Made by a program: the position numbers and the translations under genes
Notes under the pieces: generated by a model
Told to the model about the DNA's origin: nothing
Seen by the model: only the letters and a program-made list of their open reading frames with translations
Database searches by the model: none
Assembly (NCBI GenBank): GCA_947473475.1
Contig: CANJBZ010000029.1
Location: 1-55,166, forward strand
Length of the DNA stretch: 55,166 nt
Source: Alphaproteobacteria bacterium
GTDB taxonomy: Bacteria > Pseudomonadota > Alphaproteobacteria > Micropepsales > Micropepsaceae
Reading direction: 5' to 3'
Part shown: positions 17,567 to 25,132 of the stretch, one piece after another
Position numbering within the stretch: the first letter of the stretch is position 1
Layout: the number at the start of each line of letters is the position of its first letter

Positions 17567-18549
17567 TGAATTCTGCCGAAAAGATTTTTGCCGTTGCGCC
17601 GATGATGGATTGGACGGACCGGCATTGCCGGGTGCTTCACCGTCTTCTGTCGTCGCGCGCGCGGCTTTATACGGAGATGGTGACGGCGGACGCTATTTTG
17701 CATGGCGATCGCGAACGGCTGATCGGATTTTCGGGCATCGAGCATCCCGTGGTGCTGCAACTTGGCGGTTCCAATCCCAGGAAATTGGCTGAGGCGGCCC
17801 GCATCGGTGCGGAGCGCGGCTATGACGAAATCAATTTGAATGTCGGGTGTCCTTCCGACCGCGTGCAATCCGGCTGTTTCGGCGCCGCGCTGATGAAAGA
17901 GCCCGCGCTCGTTGGCGAATGCATGGCGGCGATGCGCGCCGCCGTGGCGGTGCCCGTAACCGTAAAGTGCCGTATCGGCGTGGATGAGCAGGAGCCTGCC
18001 GAGGCACTGCCTGCGCTTGTCGATGCTTGCACTGCGGCGGGTGTCCGCGTTTTCGCCGTTCATGCGCGCAAGGCATGGTTGTCGGGGTTATCGCCGAAGG
18101 AAAACCGCGATATTCCGCCACTGGATTATCCGCTGGTGTATGCGCTGAAACAGGCGCGCCCGGAGCTGACCATCATCATCAACGGCGGCATCGGATCGTT
18201 GGACGAAGCGGAAGCACATCTGCGGCACGTCGACGGTGTGATGCTTGGCCGCGCGGCGTATCAGACGCCTGCGCTTCTTGCCGATGTCGATCGCCGTTTG
18301 TTCGGTGAAGCGCCACGCGACATCAATGCCGCCGTCGATGCCTATGTGGGTTATATAGCTGCGCGCTTGCCTGAAGGCGTGCCGCTGAACGCGATGACCA
18401 AACACATGCTGGGGCTCTTCCACGGATTACCGGGGGCGCGCCTGTTTCGCCGGCATTTGTCGGAGAACGCAACCAAGAAGGGCGCTGGTGTTTCCGTGTT
18501 GCGCGACGCCCTCGGATTCATTGGCAAACCCCGCGCTGAAGCGGCGTAA
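17566..18549 (+). CDS. dusA: tRNA-dihydrouridine(20/20a) synthase DusA
   Basis: FMN-dependent reductase that makes dihydrouridine in the D-loop of tRNA. The product is 327 residues, close to E. coli DusA. It opens with the typical FAVAPMMDWTDRHCR, the flavin-site start of DusA. NLNVGCPSDRVQSGCFGAALM carries the catalytic Cys and is diagnostic for the A subfamily. VKCRIGVDEQE and FAVHARKAWLSGLSPKENR follow, then the phosphate-binding IINGGIGS and VMLGRAAY. The ATG at 17566 shares its A with the stop of the upstream hydrolase (TAATG). It is the last gene before the accessory region at 18.55-20.6 kb. Confidence 0.95.
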   Translation: MNSAEKIFAVAPMMDWTDRHCRVLHRLLSSRARLYTEMVTADAILHGDRERLIGFSGIEHPVVLQLGGSNPRKLAEAARIGAERGYDEINLNVGCPSDRVQSGCFGAALMKEPALVGECMAAMRAAVAVPVTVKCRIGVDEQEPAEALPALVDACTAAGVRVFAVHARKAWLSGLSPKENRDIPPLDYPLVYALKQARPELTIIINGGIGSLDEAEAHLRHVDGVMLGRAAYQTPALLADVDRRLFGEAPRDINAAVDAYVGYIAARLPEGVPLNAMTKHMLGLFHGLPGARLFRRHLSENATKKGAGVSVLRDALGFIGKPRAEAA

Positions 18550-19060
18550 CCAACGCCTCTTGCTGTCTTGGGCCGACTGAGGACATCCAGCCACTGCGCT
18601 TGAACAGCCAAGTGTTAATCGGTCGCTGTTTGATCTATGTCAATTAGAGAAGGCGACACTCGCGTCACTCCTAGCCTGCAAGAATTGGAATGCGGGGGAA
18701 TTGCAAGAGATTGCCCCAGGGGACATTCAACGCGGCTCCCTCGGCCGGAAAGCAATACTGCGACTCATCGTCAGTCACGGCTACGCAATCTGAAATCTTA
18801 ACTGGCAGAGAATTATACCAGTGGCCCAGAATATCGTCTCCTCGTGTCATGGCCCGCAAAAGCGGGCCATCCAGGAGAACGTAGGGCTCATCAGCGCGCT
18901 GACGCGCGCTTGCTGGATGGCCCTGTCAAGCAGGGCCATGACAAAAGAGGGCAGGATCAAAAGCCACTGGTATTAGTCTTGTTGGACATGAAAATCCGCG
19001 AAAATGACGCAGACACCATCACAATACGATTCAAAGTCAGTACAAGGGAGCGCAAGCACA
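18550..19060. other. 510-bp non-coding stretch upstream of the truncated haemoglobin
   Basis: No convincing gene. GC content is visibly lower than in flanking genes. A 62-codon open frame on the minus strand (18671-18859) begins inside the palindromic element and has no ribosome site or recognisable similarity, so I do not call it. The stretch contains the inverted repeat at 18846-18942. The last 100 bp before the globin presumably hold its promoter; TTGGAC at about 18979 is the only -35-like string I noticed, without a good -10. Confidence 0.6.
18846..18942. repeat. Long inverted repeat element (GTCATGGCCCGC... type)
   Basis: The left arm (18846-18874) starts GTCATGGCCCGC and ends GCGGGCCATCCAG. 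The right arm (18913-18942) starts CTGGATGGCCCTG and ends CAGGGCCATGAC. Each arm is itself a hairpin (GGCCCGC/GCGGGCC and GGCCCTG/CAGGGCC), and the two arms are inverted copies of each other about 38 bp apart. This nested architecture is that of a dispersed REP/BIME-like element, different from the CCTCCCCC family elsewhere in the window. Confidence 0.85.
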
Positions 19061-19426
19061 ATGCCAAGTCTTTATGAACGCCTCGGTGGTGCGCCAGCAA
19101 TTGGAGCAGCGGTCGATATTTTCTACCGCAAGGTTTTGAACGACGACCGTATCTCTCGCTTTTTCGACGATGTCGATATGGACCGGCAAGCTGCCAAGCA
19201 GAAAGCGTTCCTTACGATGGTTACGGGCGGCCCTTCCGCTTATTCCGGCAAAGACATGCGCGAAGGCCACAAACATTTGGTCACGCGCGGCCTAAACGAT
19301 TCCCATGTAGATGCCGTCATCGAAAATCTGGGGGCGACATTGAAGGAATTGGGTGTATCGCAAGCCGATATTGCAGAGGTCGCGGCGCTGGCAAACTCCG
19401 TTCGCAACGACGTACTGGGCCGCTGA
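19061..19426 (+). CDS. Group 1 truncated (2/2) haemoglobin
   Basis: Small haem protein of 121 residues, normal for a trHbN-type globin; group members bind O2/NO and can dioxygenate NO to nitrate. Tyr B10 is probably Tyr22 (DIFYRKVL). LTMVTGGPSAYSGKDMREGH is the group 1 signature and contains the proximal His ~70. ERLGGAPAIGAAVDIFY is the typical opening. An in-frame ATG at 19004 would add 19 residues, but the ATG at 19061 follows AAGGGAG at proper spacing. The stop is 11 bp before the GTG of a ferredoxin-type reductase. The pair would together recreate a flavohaemoglobin (globin plus FAD/NAD reductase) from two polypeptides. No NsrR or FNR box was recognised upstream. Confidence 0.93.
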   Translation: MPSLYERLGGAPAIGAAVDIFYRKVLNDDRISRFFDDVDMDRQAAKQKAFLTMVTGGPSAYSGKDMREGHKHLVTRGLNDSHVDAVIENLGATLKELGVSQADIAEVAALANSVRNDVLGR

Positions 19427-19437
19427 ACGGCAGCGCC

Positions 19438-20403
19438 GTGGTTTCCGTCACCTTCGAGGGGCTGCCGCTCGACATCAAGCCGGGCCAAACTGTGCTTGCC
19501 GCTTGCGAAGCGGCAGGCATCTTTCTTGAATCGTCCTGCCGGTCCGGCGTTTGCCAAACCTGCCTTGTCCAGGCGGTTGAAGGTCCCGTACCCGAAATTG
19601 CGCAAGCGGGATTAAGTCCGGCGCTCGCCACTCAAGGCTATTTGATGTCTTGCATGTGCGTGCCTGCCGCGCCCATGAAAATTATCCGGCAGGGACAAGC
19701 GCGACAGCGCGTCGAGGTCGCCGTGCAATCCATCGGCCGACTGTCGAGCTCCGTGGTCCGGCTGCGCCTGGAGCCGCTCTCACCATTTTCCTATCGGGCT
19801 GGACAATTTCTCGGCCTCGTCGCGCCAGGCGGGCTAATCAGAAGCTATTCCTTGGCGAGCTTGCCGGAGCGGGACTCGTTTCTGGAACTGCATATACGCC
19901 TCATCCCTGGCGGACGTATGAGCGATTTCATTGAAAAGCAGCTTGAAATCGGTGACCGCCTCTACGTTCAAGGCCCATCGGGCACTTGTTGTTATGACGG
20001 CATCTCCCCAGATCAACATATTGTTCTCGCCGGCACGGGGACGGGACTCGCGCCATTGTGGGCGATTGCACAAGATGCGTTGAGCCGCGATCATAAGGCC
20101 CCGATACGGCTTTACCATGGGGCACTGAACGCGAGCGGCCTCTATCTGGTCGACGATCTCGTGAGGCTTGCCAGGGAAAATCCCACTTTTACCTACACGC
20201 ATTGCATTCGCGACGGCGACGACACTACCTCGGGCGATCTAGCGGAAGCCGTAACCCACGCTGGCACGGAACTTACAAAGACCGATTACTTTCTGTGCGG
20301 CGACCCTGATCTGGTTCGGCGGATGAAACGAAGTCTCTTCTTGTCGGGTATTCGCCTCGATCGGATCAGAAGCGACGCCTTCGTGCCGGCCGCCGCCGGT
20401 TAG
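19438..20403 (+). CDS. [2Fe-2S] ferredoxin-FAD/NAD(P)H reductase, probable partner of the globin
   Basis: Electron-transfer flavoprotein of 321 residues. Residues 1-~85 are a plant-type [2Fe-2S] domain with SSCRSGVCQTC (CX4CX2C) and the last ligand in MSCMC. The FAD domain has RSYSLASLPE and GGRMSDFI, and the NAD(P)-binding domain has LAGTGTGLAPLWAI and the CGDPDLVRRMK late motif. This N-terminal-ferredoxin order is that of CDP-6-deoxy reductase, phenol hydroxylase P5 and toluate dioxygenase reductases. The start is GTG, 11 bp after the globin stop, so it is in the same transcript. No oxygenase is nearby, so reducing the haem of the truncated globin (NO dioxygenase role) is the simplest hypothesis. 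Confidence 0.88.
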   Translation: MVSVTFEGLPLDIKPGQTVLAACEAAGIFLESSCRSGVCQTCLVQAVEGPVPEIAQAGLSPALATQGYLMSCMCVPAAPMKIIRQGQARQRVEVAVQSIGRLSSSVVRLRLEPLSPFSYRAGQFLGLVAPGGLIRSYSLASLPERDSFLELHIRLIPGGRMSDFIEKQLEIGDRLYVQGPSGTCCYDGISPDQHIVLAGTGTGLAPLWAIAQDALSRDHKAPIRLYHGALNASGLYLVDDLVRLARENPTFTYTHCIRDGDDTTSGDLAEAVTHAGTELTKTDYFLCGDPDLVRRMKRSLFLSGIRLDRIRSDAFVPAAAG

Positions 20404-20435
20404 GGCCTGTTTCCAAAATGTAAGATTGTTCGCGA

Positions 20436-20576
20436 ACTAAGGGTTTGGAGCGCTCGTTCGACGTACGCCGCCTCTGGATCAAATCGGATGTGACCGTCAC
20501 CGGCGCCGTCAACGCGACGGATAAGGCCGGCATCAATTCGTGGGTGGTTTCGACGGCGGTTGCGTATCGATTCTGA
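20436..20576 (+). pseudogene. C-terminal remnant of an OmpW-family outer-membrane protein
   Basis: Reading the frame that ends at TGA 20574-20576 gives FDVRRLWIKSDVTVTG, then INSWVVSTAVAYRF at the end. This matches the last two or three strands of OmpW/AlkL-type barrels, which read roughly LDVKxLWIxTDV... and end PWVxxxGxGYRF. Only ~46 codons remain: an in-frame TAA lies at 20421, there is no start codon or ribosome site, and the rest of the ~200-residue protein is missing. It is therefore a gene fragment, not a small gene. The joining sequence just after the reductase stop (GGGCCTGTTTCCAAAATG) resembles an insertion-sequence end, which would explain the loss, but that is speculation. Confidence 0.7.
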
Positions 20577-20596
20577 GGTTGAAAACGCGGGGAGAG

Positions 20597-20656
20597 CGCC
20601 CCCCTCCGTCGTGCCGCATGGGCGGCACGACACCTCCCCCGTAACAACGGGGGAGG
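20597..20656. repeat. Dispersed CCTCCCCC/GGGGGAGG repeat
   Basis: Contains CCCCCCTCCGTC, an inner hairpin GTGCCGCATGGGCGGCAC, then CCTCCCCCG and CGGGGGAGG. It sits between the OmpW remnant and the end of the phosphomannomutase gene. Same family as the copies at 5523-5691 and 10247-10306. Confidence 0.75.
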
Positions 20657-20665
20657 AAAAGGTGG

Positions 20666-22165
20666 TTAAATCTTCTGGTCGTATTCACCGACTTCGGGAT
20701 GGTTGGACAGGCGCGTGTCGATGTCTTTGAACATCGCGCGCATCTGCGCATCAGAAGCGGGGCTTTCGACGACCACCACCAATGACGGCTTGTTCGAGGA
20801 CGCGCGCACCAAGCCCCAGGTGCCGTCTTCCAGCGTCACGCGGACGCCGTTCACGGTGACCAGGCGGACGATCTTCTGGCCGAGCACTTTCGCGCCGCTC
20901 TCGTAGAGTTTGGTGTATTCCTGCGTGATCAATTCCACGACGGTGTATTTGCGATCGTCGGGGCAATACGGCGCCATGGTCGGCGAGCCGTAAGTCTTCG
21001 GCAGGCCTTCCACCAATTGCGAGATCGTTTTGCCGCCCGCGCGGTCCAGCATTTCCAGCGTTGCGATGGCCGCTACGATGGAATCGTCATAGCCGTTTCC
21101 GATCGGCGGGTTGAAGAAATAGTGGCCGCTCTTTTCAAAACCCGCCAGCGCCTTCAACTCGGAGGTGCGGCGCTTGATGTAGGAATGACCCGTCTTCCAA
21201 TAATCCGTGACGACGCCGTTGGCCTTCAGCACCGGATCGATTTCGTAGATGCCGGTCGATTTCACATCGACGACGAATTTCGCGTTCTTGATCCGCGAAG
21301 ACAAATCGCGCGCAATCAGCACGCCCACTTTATCGGCGAAGATTTCGTGTCCTGTGTCGTCCACCACGCCGCAGCGGTCGCCATCGCCGTCGAAGCCAAG
21401 CGCAATCTCCGCCCCGTTGGCGCGCACCGCATCGCCCATGGCGTGCAGCATTTCCAAATCTTCCGGGTTCGGATTGTATTTGGGGAAATTCCAGTCGAGC
21501 TCAACGTCCATCGACACGACGTCGGCGCCGATGCGGCGCAGCGCTTCGGGCGCAAACGCGCCCGCCGTGCCGTTGCCGCACGCCGCGACCACGCGGATGG
21601 GGCGCGACAGACGATGGCCTTTGGTCACCGCTTCCAGATAGGTCTCGCGCATATTCTCGATGCGCGTGTAAGAGCCGCCGGGGCGCACCTTGCCCTGGTC
21701 GGAGAACACGATGTCCTTGAGGCGGTTGATTTCGTCCGGCCCGAAGGTGAGCGGCCGCTCGGCGCCCATTTTCACGCCGGTCCAGCCGTTTTCATTGTGG
21801 CTGGCCGTCACCATCGCCACGGCAGGCGCATCCAGCGCGAATTGCGCGAAATAGGCCACCGGCGAAAGCGCGAGGCCAATGTCCAGCACCTGGCAGCCCG
21901 CGCTCATCAGGCCGATGGTCAACGCCTGTTTGATCGTCTGCGAATAAGACCGGTAATCGTGGCCGACGACCACCTTGGGCTCGATGCCGCGTTCGTGGAA
22001 ATAGGTGCCGAGCGCCAGACCCAGCGCCTGCATGCCGACGAGGTTGATCTCTTTGGGGAACAGCCAGCGCGCGTCATATTCGCGGAAGCCGTTGGCCGTG
22101 ATCAGCGACTCGTTTTCGAATTCAAATGTATTGGGGAGGAGATTGTTTTTCGGCGCACCGAACAT
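20666..22165 (-). CDS. algC: Phosphomannomutase/phosphoglucomutase
   Basis: Alpha-D-phosphohexomutase that interconverts hexose 1- and 6-phosphates, feeding nucleotide-sugar and polysaccharide synthesis. The product is 499 residues, slightly longer than Pseudomonas AlgC. Four active-site loops are visible: TASHNENGWTGVKMG (phosphoserine loop), GFDGDGDRCGVVD (Mg2+ loop), the SGHYFFN sugar loop, and RASSNKPSLVVVVES (phosphate loop). The NG after TASHNE replaces the usual SHNP, which I think is the form typical of alphaproteobacterial enzymes. FREYDARWLFP at the N-terminus is also typical. It is monocistronic, and no exopolysaccharide cluster is nearby. The symbol algC is by homology; exoC/pgm are other names for the family. 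Confidence 0.92.
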   Translation of the reverse strand: MFGAPKNNLLPNTFEFENESLITANGFREYDARWLFPKEINLVGMQALGLALGTYFHERGIEPKVVVGHDYRSYSQTIKQALTIGLMSAGCQVLDIGLALSPVAYFAQFALDAPAVAMVTASHNENGWTGVKMGAERPLTFGPDEINRLKDIVFSDQGKVRPGGSYTRIENMRETYLEAVTKGHRLSRPIRVVAACGNGTAGAFAPEALRRIGADVVSMDVELDWNFPKYNPNPEDLEMLHAMGDAVRANGAEIALGFDGDGDRCGVVDDTGHEIFADKVGVLIARDLSSRIKNAKFVVDVKSTGIYEIDPVLKANGVVTDYWKTGHSYIKRRTSELKALAGFEKSGHYFFNPPIGNGYDDSIVAAIATLEMLDRAGGKTISQLVEGLPKTYGSPTMAPYCPDDRKYTVVELITQEYTKLYESGAKVLGQKIVRLVTVNGVRVTLEDGTWGLVRASSNKPSLVVVVESPASDAQMRAMFKDIDTRLSNHPEVGEYDQKI

Positions 22166-22230
22166 GATTTGCGCTCATCGAGGTTTTCGCCTCCCGGTCT
22201 AAAGCGCCGATGCCCGGAACTCCAGAAAAT

Positions 22231-22803
22231 TCAGCCGCCGCTGCCGAAGAAGGTACGGCCAACCGCCTGGAAAACAGGCTCAAAAAGCGTGCGATTGGCG
22301 GCGCCATTGGTAAATACCAGCGATTGCTGGAAGCGGATTGCGTCGGCGGTCGCGTCGTTGCCGTTGGGCAGCGCCAAGCCTTCGATCTGATAAAGCCGCT
22401 TCCGATTGTAAAAAACCGCGACAGAATCGTGACTGCCGTCGCGTCCGGTAATACTGAGCTGGCGTCCATACACCCGGCTTATGCGATGGGGAATGTTGAG
22501 CTTCACCTCGCCATCCCCCGTTAAGCTTTTAACCGCGTGATCGATCACCGCCTGCTCTTCCAGATTTTTGTCCGACAGGTCGACCACCATCATCCGCAAA
22601 ACGGAGTTTGGCTGAGTCACCGAATACACACGCGCCTGGGCGGAAGAGCCGTCCGCCGCCTGGTATGATTGCGTTTCCATCGCGGGGGGCGCCGGAAACG
22701 AAACCGCAAAGCCGAGGGAAGGATAGGTGTATTCCTTCCACGTCTGCGCCAGTGCCGGGACGGCAACGATCAAGCTGGCGAGGATGAGGGAAAATTTGCG
22801 CAT
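22231..22803 (-). CDS. Exported protein of unknown function, tandem copy B
   Basis: 190 residues with a signal peptide (MRKFSLILASLIVAVPALA). The mature part starts WKEYTYPSLGFAVSFPAPP and continues AMETQSYQAADGS, a pattern found again in the upstream neighbour (FPWPEYSFPESGFAAQYPVQP, AMETRDYQ). The two genes are thus diverged tandem duplicates, 21 bp apart on the same strand. Later shared elements are a central VYSVTQ/TYAVTSG strand, an acidic helix (DKNLEEQAVIDHAVKSL) and a YNRKRLYQIEGLALPN or DDKLYQIMVTYPK motif near the end. It looks like a compact alpha/beta periplasmic domain; the YPxxGFxxxFP opening recurs in exported proteins that I cannot name. It could bind a ligand or assist an envelope complex. 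Function unknown. Confidence 0.65.
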   Translation of the reverse strand: MRKFSLILASLIVAVPALAQTWKEYTYPSLGFAVSFPAPPAMETQSYQAADGSSAQARVYSVTQPNSVLRMMVVDLSDKNLEEQAVIDHAVKSLTGDGEVKLNIPHRISRVYGRQLSITGRDGSHDSVAVFYNRKRLYQIEGLALPNGNDATADAIRFQQSLVFTNGAANRTLFEPVFQAVGRTFFGSGG

Positions 22804-22824
22804 GGCGGTCCTCCCGTACGGCGG

Positions 22825-23361
22825 TCAGTTATTGTGCAACAGCCGGAATGCCTGCTGGAAGAAATGGATGCCGGATGAGCCGACGGGATCGGTGTTCACC
22901 TTCGGATAGGTGACCATGATCTGGTAGAGCTTGTCGTCGATGAAGAAGATGGCGTTGGTGTAGCTGGCGCCGTCGGCATCTTCGACGCGCACCTCACGGC
23001 CATAGTTGAAATCGATGCGGGCGCTCGATTCGTCGTGGGTGACCTTGCCCCGCACGGCGGTTTTCTTCACCGCTTCTTCGATGGTTTTGTCCTTGTCCGC
23101 CTTCGCTTGCGTAAAGTCCGCCACGTTGACCGTGTAGACAACCCCGCCGGAGGTGACGGCATAGGTCCGTTCGGCGACCTTGCCGCCCGGCGCAAGAGCG
23201 GTCTGGTAGTCCCGTGTCTCCATGGCAGGCTGAACCGGATACTGAGCCGCAAAACCGGATTCCGGGAAGCTGTACTCCGGCCAGGGAAAATCGCCGGTCG
23301 CGGCCAGAGCCGTTCCGAACGTGAAAACCGACAACGCCACCACAAGACCCCACAGCCGCAT
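22825..23361 (-). CDS. Exported protein of unknown function, tandem copy A
   Basis: 178 residues; signal peptide MRLWGLVVALSVFTFGTALA. The mature N-terminus FPWPEYSFPESGFAAQYPVQ and AMETRDYQ match the downstream copy at 22231. This is the first gene of a two-gene unit. The middle has VYTVNVADFTQAKADKDKTIEEAVKK, an amphipathic helix parallel to the one in copy B. The end FFIDDKLYQIMVTYPK... parallels VFYNRKRLYQIEGLALPN. A GGAGGA ribosome site is clear before the ATG (GAGGAGGATTCGAGG). About 140 bp separate it from the divergent cobA-type gene, a region containing the AT palindrome at 23467. Function unknown. Confidence 0.65.
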   Translation of the reverse strand: MRLWGLVVALSVFTFGTALAATGDFPWPEYSFPESGFAAQYPVQPAMETRDYQTALAPGGKVAERTYAVTSGGVVYTVNVADFTQAKADKDKTIEEAVKKTAVRGKVTHDESSARIDFNYGREVRVEDADGASYTNAIFFIDDKLYQIMVTYPKVNTDPVGSSGIHFFQQAFRLLHNN

Positions 23362-23466
23362 CCTCGAATCCTCCTCCGCCGCAATCGGGCGACATTGCCA
23401 TAAAACGCAAAGCTTGGCTTATCGCGAGGTCGTGAGAAGGACCGCTTTTAAACAACGGCATTGCGT

Positions 23467-23483
23467 GTTATTATTTTAATAAC
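23467..23483. promoter_or_regulatory. Perfect AT-rich palindrome upstream of the SUMT gene (candidate operator)
   Basis: GTTATTA-TTT-TAATAAC is a perfect 7-3-7 inverted repeat in one of the few AT-rich spots of the window. It ends 17 bp before the start of the methyltransferase. It sits as a 17-bp spacer between TTGCGT (-35-like) and AAAATT (weak -10), where a bound regulator would block transcription. No known regulator box is matched with certainty. Confidence 0.5.
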
Positions 23484-23500
23484 AAAATTTGGATGTATAA

Positions 23501-24382
23501 ATGGTCGACTCGGTTCTCGCTCTGGGCTCCGATAATCGGGCAGCAATTCGCCGCCTTGCGGATGCTCTCGCCCTTCCCCGGCTCGAAGCGGGTTGGGTCT
23601 GGCTTGCCGGCGCAGGTCCCGGCGATCCCGGTCTGGCGTCTCTGCACACGTTGAATGCCATCTCCGAGGCCGACGTGATCGTCCTGGATGCGCTCGTCAA
23701 CAAGGCGTTGCTGATTTTCGCCCGGCCCGATGCGGACATCGTGGATGCCGGCAAGCGCGGCGGCAAACCCTCGGCGGCACAATCTTCGATCTCGCGGCAG
23801 CTGATCGCCTACGCCAAAAAGGGGAAGCGCGTGCTGCGATTGAAGGGTGGCGATCCGTTTGTGTTCGGCCGCGGCGGCGAGGAAGCCCTGGCGCTGGTCC
23901 GCGCGGGCGTGCCGTTCCGCGTCGTGCCCGGCGTGACGGCGGGCATTGGGGGACTGGCCTATGCGGGCATTCCCGCGACGCATCGCGATACCAATCAGGC
24001 GGTCACGTTTGTGACCGGCAGCGGCGCCGATGGACAAGCGCCGGACCTCGATTGGGATGCAATCGCCAAGGGTTCTCCGACCATTGTTCTCTATATGGCA
24101 CGCCGACATGCCGGGGCGATTGCGGCGAAGCTGATTGCAGCCGGACGCAATGTCAGCGAGCCGGTGGCTATCGTCAGCAACGCATCGCTCGACGAACAAA
24201 CCACCATCGTGACGCGGCTGGCGACTTTGGGCGAAGCGGCGGCCGTCGCGGATACGCCCGCGATTATCGTTATCGGCGAAAACGTGCGGCTGGCGGCCGG
24301 CTTGGATTGGCTGGGCGCCCTATCAGGCCGATTGCTTAATCCCGATCCGCTTGGGCGCGAACGCCTGAGCGATGCCGGCTGA
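23501..24382 (+). CDS. cobA: Uroporphyrinogen-III C-methyltransferase (SUMT)
   Basis: SAM-dependent methyltransferase that makes precorrin-2, the branch point to sirohaem and cobalamin. The product is 293 residues. The tetrapyrrole methylase domain runs from ~residue 32: WLAGAGPGDPGLASLHTL, DADIVDAGKRGGK, RLKGGDPFVFGRGGEEA and PGVTAG are all hallmark motifs. The ~30 residues before it are an extra N-terminal stretch. There is no fused precorrin-2 dehydrogenase/ferrochelatase (CysG) part, so the pathway must be completed elsewhere. A perfect palindrome (23467-23483) lies in the promoter region. Divergent from the exported protein pair. cobA is the family name; a sirohaem role for sulfite/nitrite reductase is equally likely. 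Confidence 0.93.
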   Translation: MVDSVLALGSDNRAAIRRLADALALPRLEAGWVWLAGAGPGDPGLASLHTLNAISEADVIVLDALVNKALLIFARPDADIVDAGKRGGKPSAAQSSISRQLIAYAKKGKRVLRLKGGDPFVFGRGGEEALALVRAGVPFRVVPGVTAGIGGLAYAGIPATHRDTNQAVTFVTGSGADGQAPDLDWDAIAKGSPTIVLYMARRHAGAIAAKLIAAGRNVSEPVAIVSNASLDEQTTIVTRLATLGEAAAVADTPAIIVIGENVRLAAGLDWLGALSGRLLNPDPLGRERLSDAG

Positions 24383-24488
24383 CGGGCTCTTGCCTCTGCA
24401 AAAGCTTAACGAAACCCTGCCACCCCCTTCACCAAAGGTTAGCCGCTAGGACCTAAGACTCGCGCCTGAGGTCTGAGGGGAGAGCTCA

Positions 24489-25031
24489 GTGGCGCACGCA
24501 CAGTTTCACAAGAACCAACGTGTCTATGTCCGCCCGGTCGGAACGTGGACGCTCGTCGAACGCGTGGTTCCGCATTGGACCAAGGGGCTGAAAGAGCCGC
24601 TGCGCATTTTCTATGATGTCGGCCTGGGACGCGAATTTTCGGCGGACGAATTGCGCGCCGAAGCATCGGAGCCGCAGGGCTGTGATGATGACGAGCATTG
24701 GCGCGTGGTGCGCGCCGCAAACAAATGGCAATCGGCCAGGGAAACGGCGCACCATCCGCATCCGGGCACGCAGCCGGTCGTCATTACGGACGAGGCGGAA
24801 TGGGGCGGCTGGCGTGTGCCGGGCGCGGAATACGCAGCGTCGCCGGACCGGATTGAAAAGCAGGCGCGCACGATTGCTGCCGCGCCAAAACTCGTGTCAC
24901 TGGTCCGGAAAATCGCCGAATGGGCGCGCACAGAACCTATTCCCGAGTCTCTCATTGAACTTGCCGGATCGTGCGGCAAGATCGTCCGCTACCTCGATAA
25001 CAGCATCGAGGACACGCGAGGGAGGGTTTAA
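24489..25031 (+). CDS. Conserved hypothetical cytoplasmic protein
   Basis: Unrecognised family, 180 residues, starting at GTG with GAGGGGAG upstream. It has no signal peptide or membrane segment. The N-terminal ~55 residues (FHKNQRVYVRPVGTWTLVERVVPHW, LRIFYDVGLGREFSADEL) look like a small beta domain. The rest includes conserved-looking aromatic-rich strands (EAEWGGWRVPGAEY) and a C-terminal helical part (PKLVSLVRKIAEWARTEPIPE) rich in charged residues. I recall proteins opening with this 'GTWTLVERVVPHW' pattern in other alphaproteobacteria, but no function. It is followed after ~100 bp by the YjgN-like gene and may share its transcript. Cytoplasmic regulator or binding protein would be guesswork. 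Confidence 0.6.
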   Translation: MAHAQFHKNQRVYVRPVGTWTLVERVVPHWTKGLKEPLRIFYDVGLGREFSADELRAEASEPQGCDDDEHWRVVRAANKWQSARETAHHPHPGTQPVVITDEAEWGGWRVPGAEYAASPDRIEKQARTIAAAPKLVSLVRKIAEWARTEPIPESLIELAGSCGKIVRYLDNSIEDTRGRV

Positions 25032-25132
25032 CCCTGGCGATTGGTTGCGATGGCCAGCCTACTTAGGCCGTACGATTTACAACGCAAGGCGCAGCACGAA
25101 TACTCACCTCGACAGAGCGGGGGCTCCAATCG

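Noticed and set aside
18671-18859. 62-codon open frame on the minus strand
   Set aside because: Begins inside the inverted repeat, no ribosome site, no recognisable protein.
20666-22165. TASHNENG in the phosphohexomutase active site as a broken motif
   Set aside because: The Ser and His are kept, and this form appears to be normal in alphaproteobacterial members of the family.
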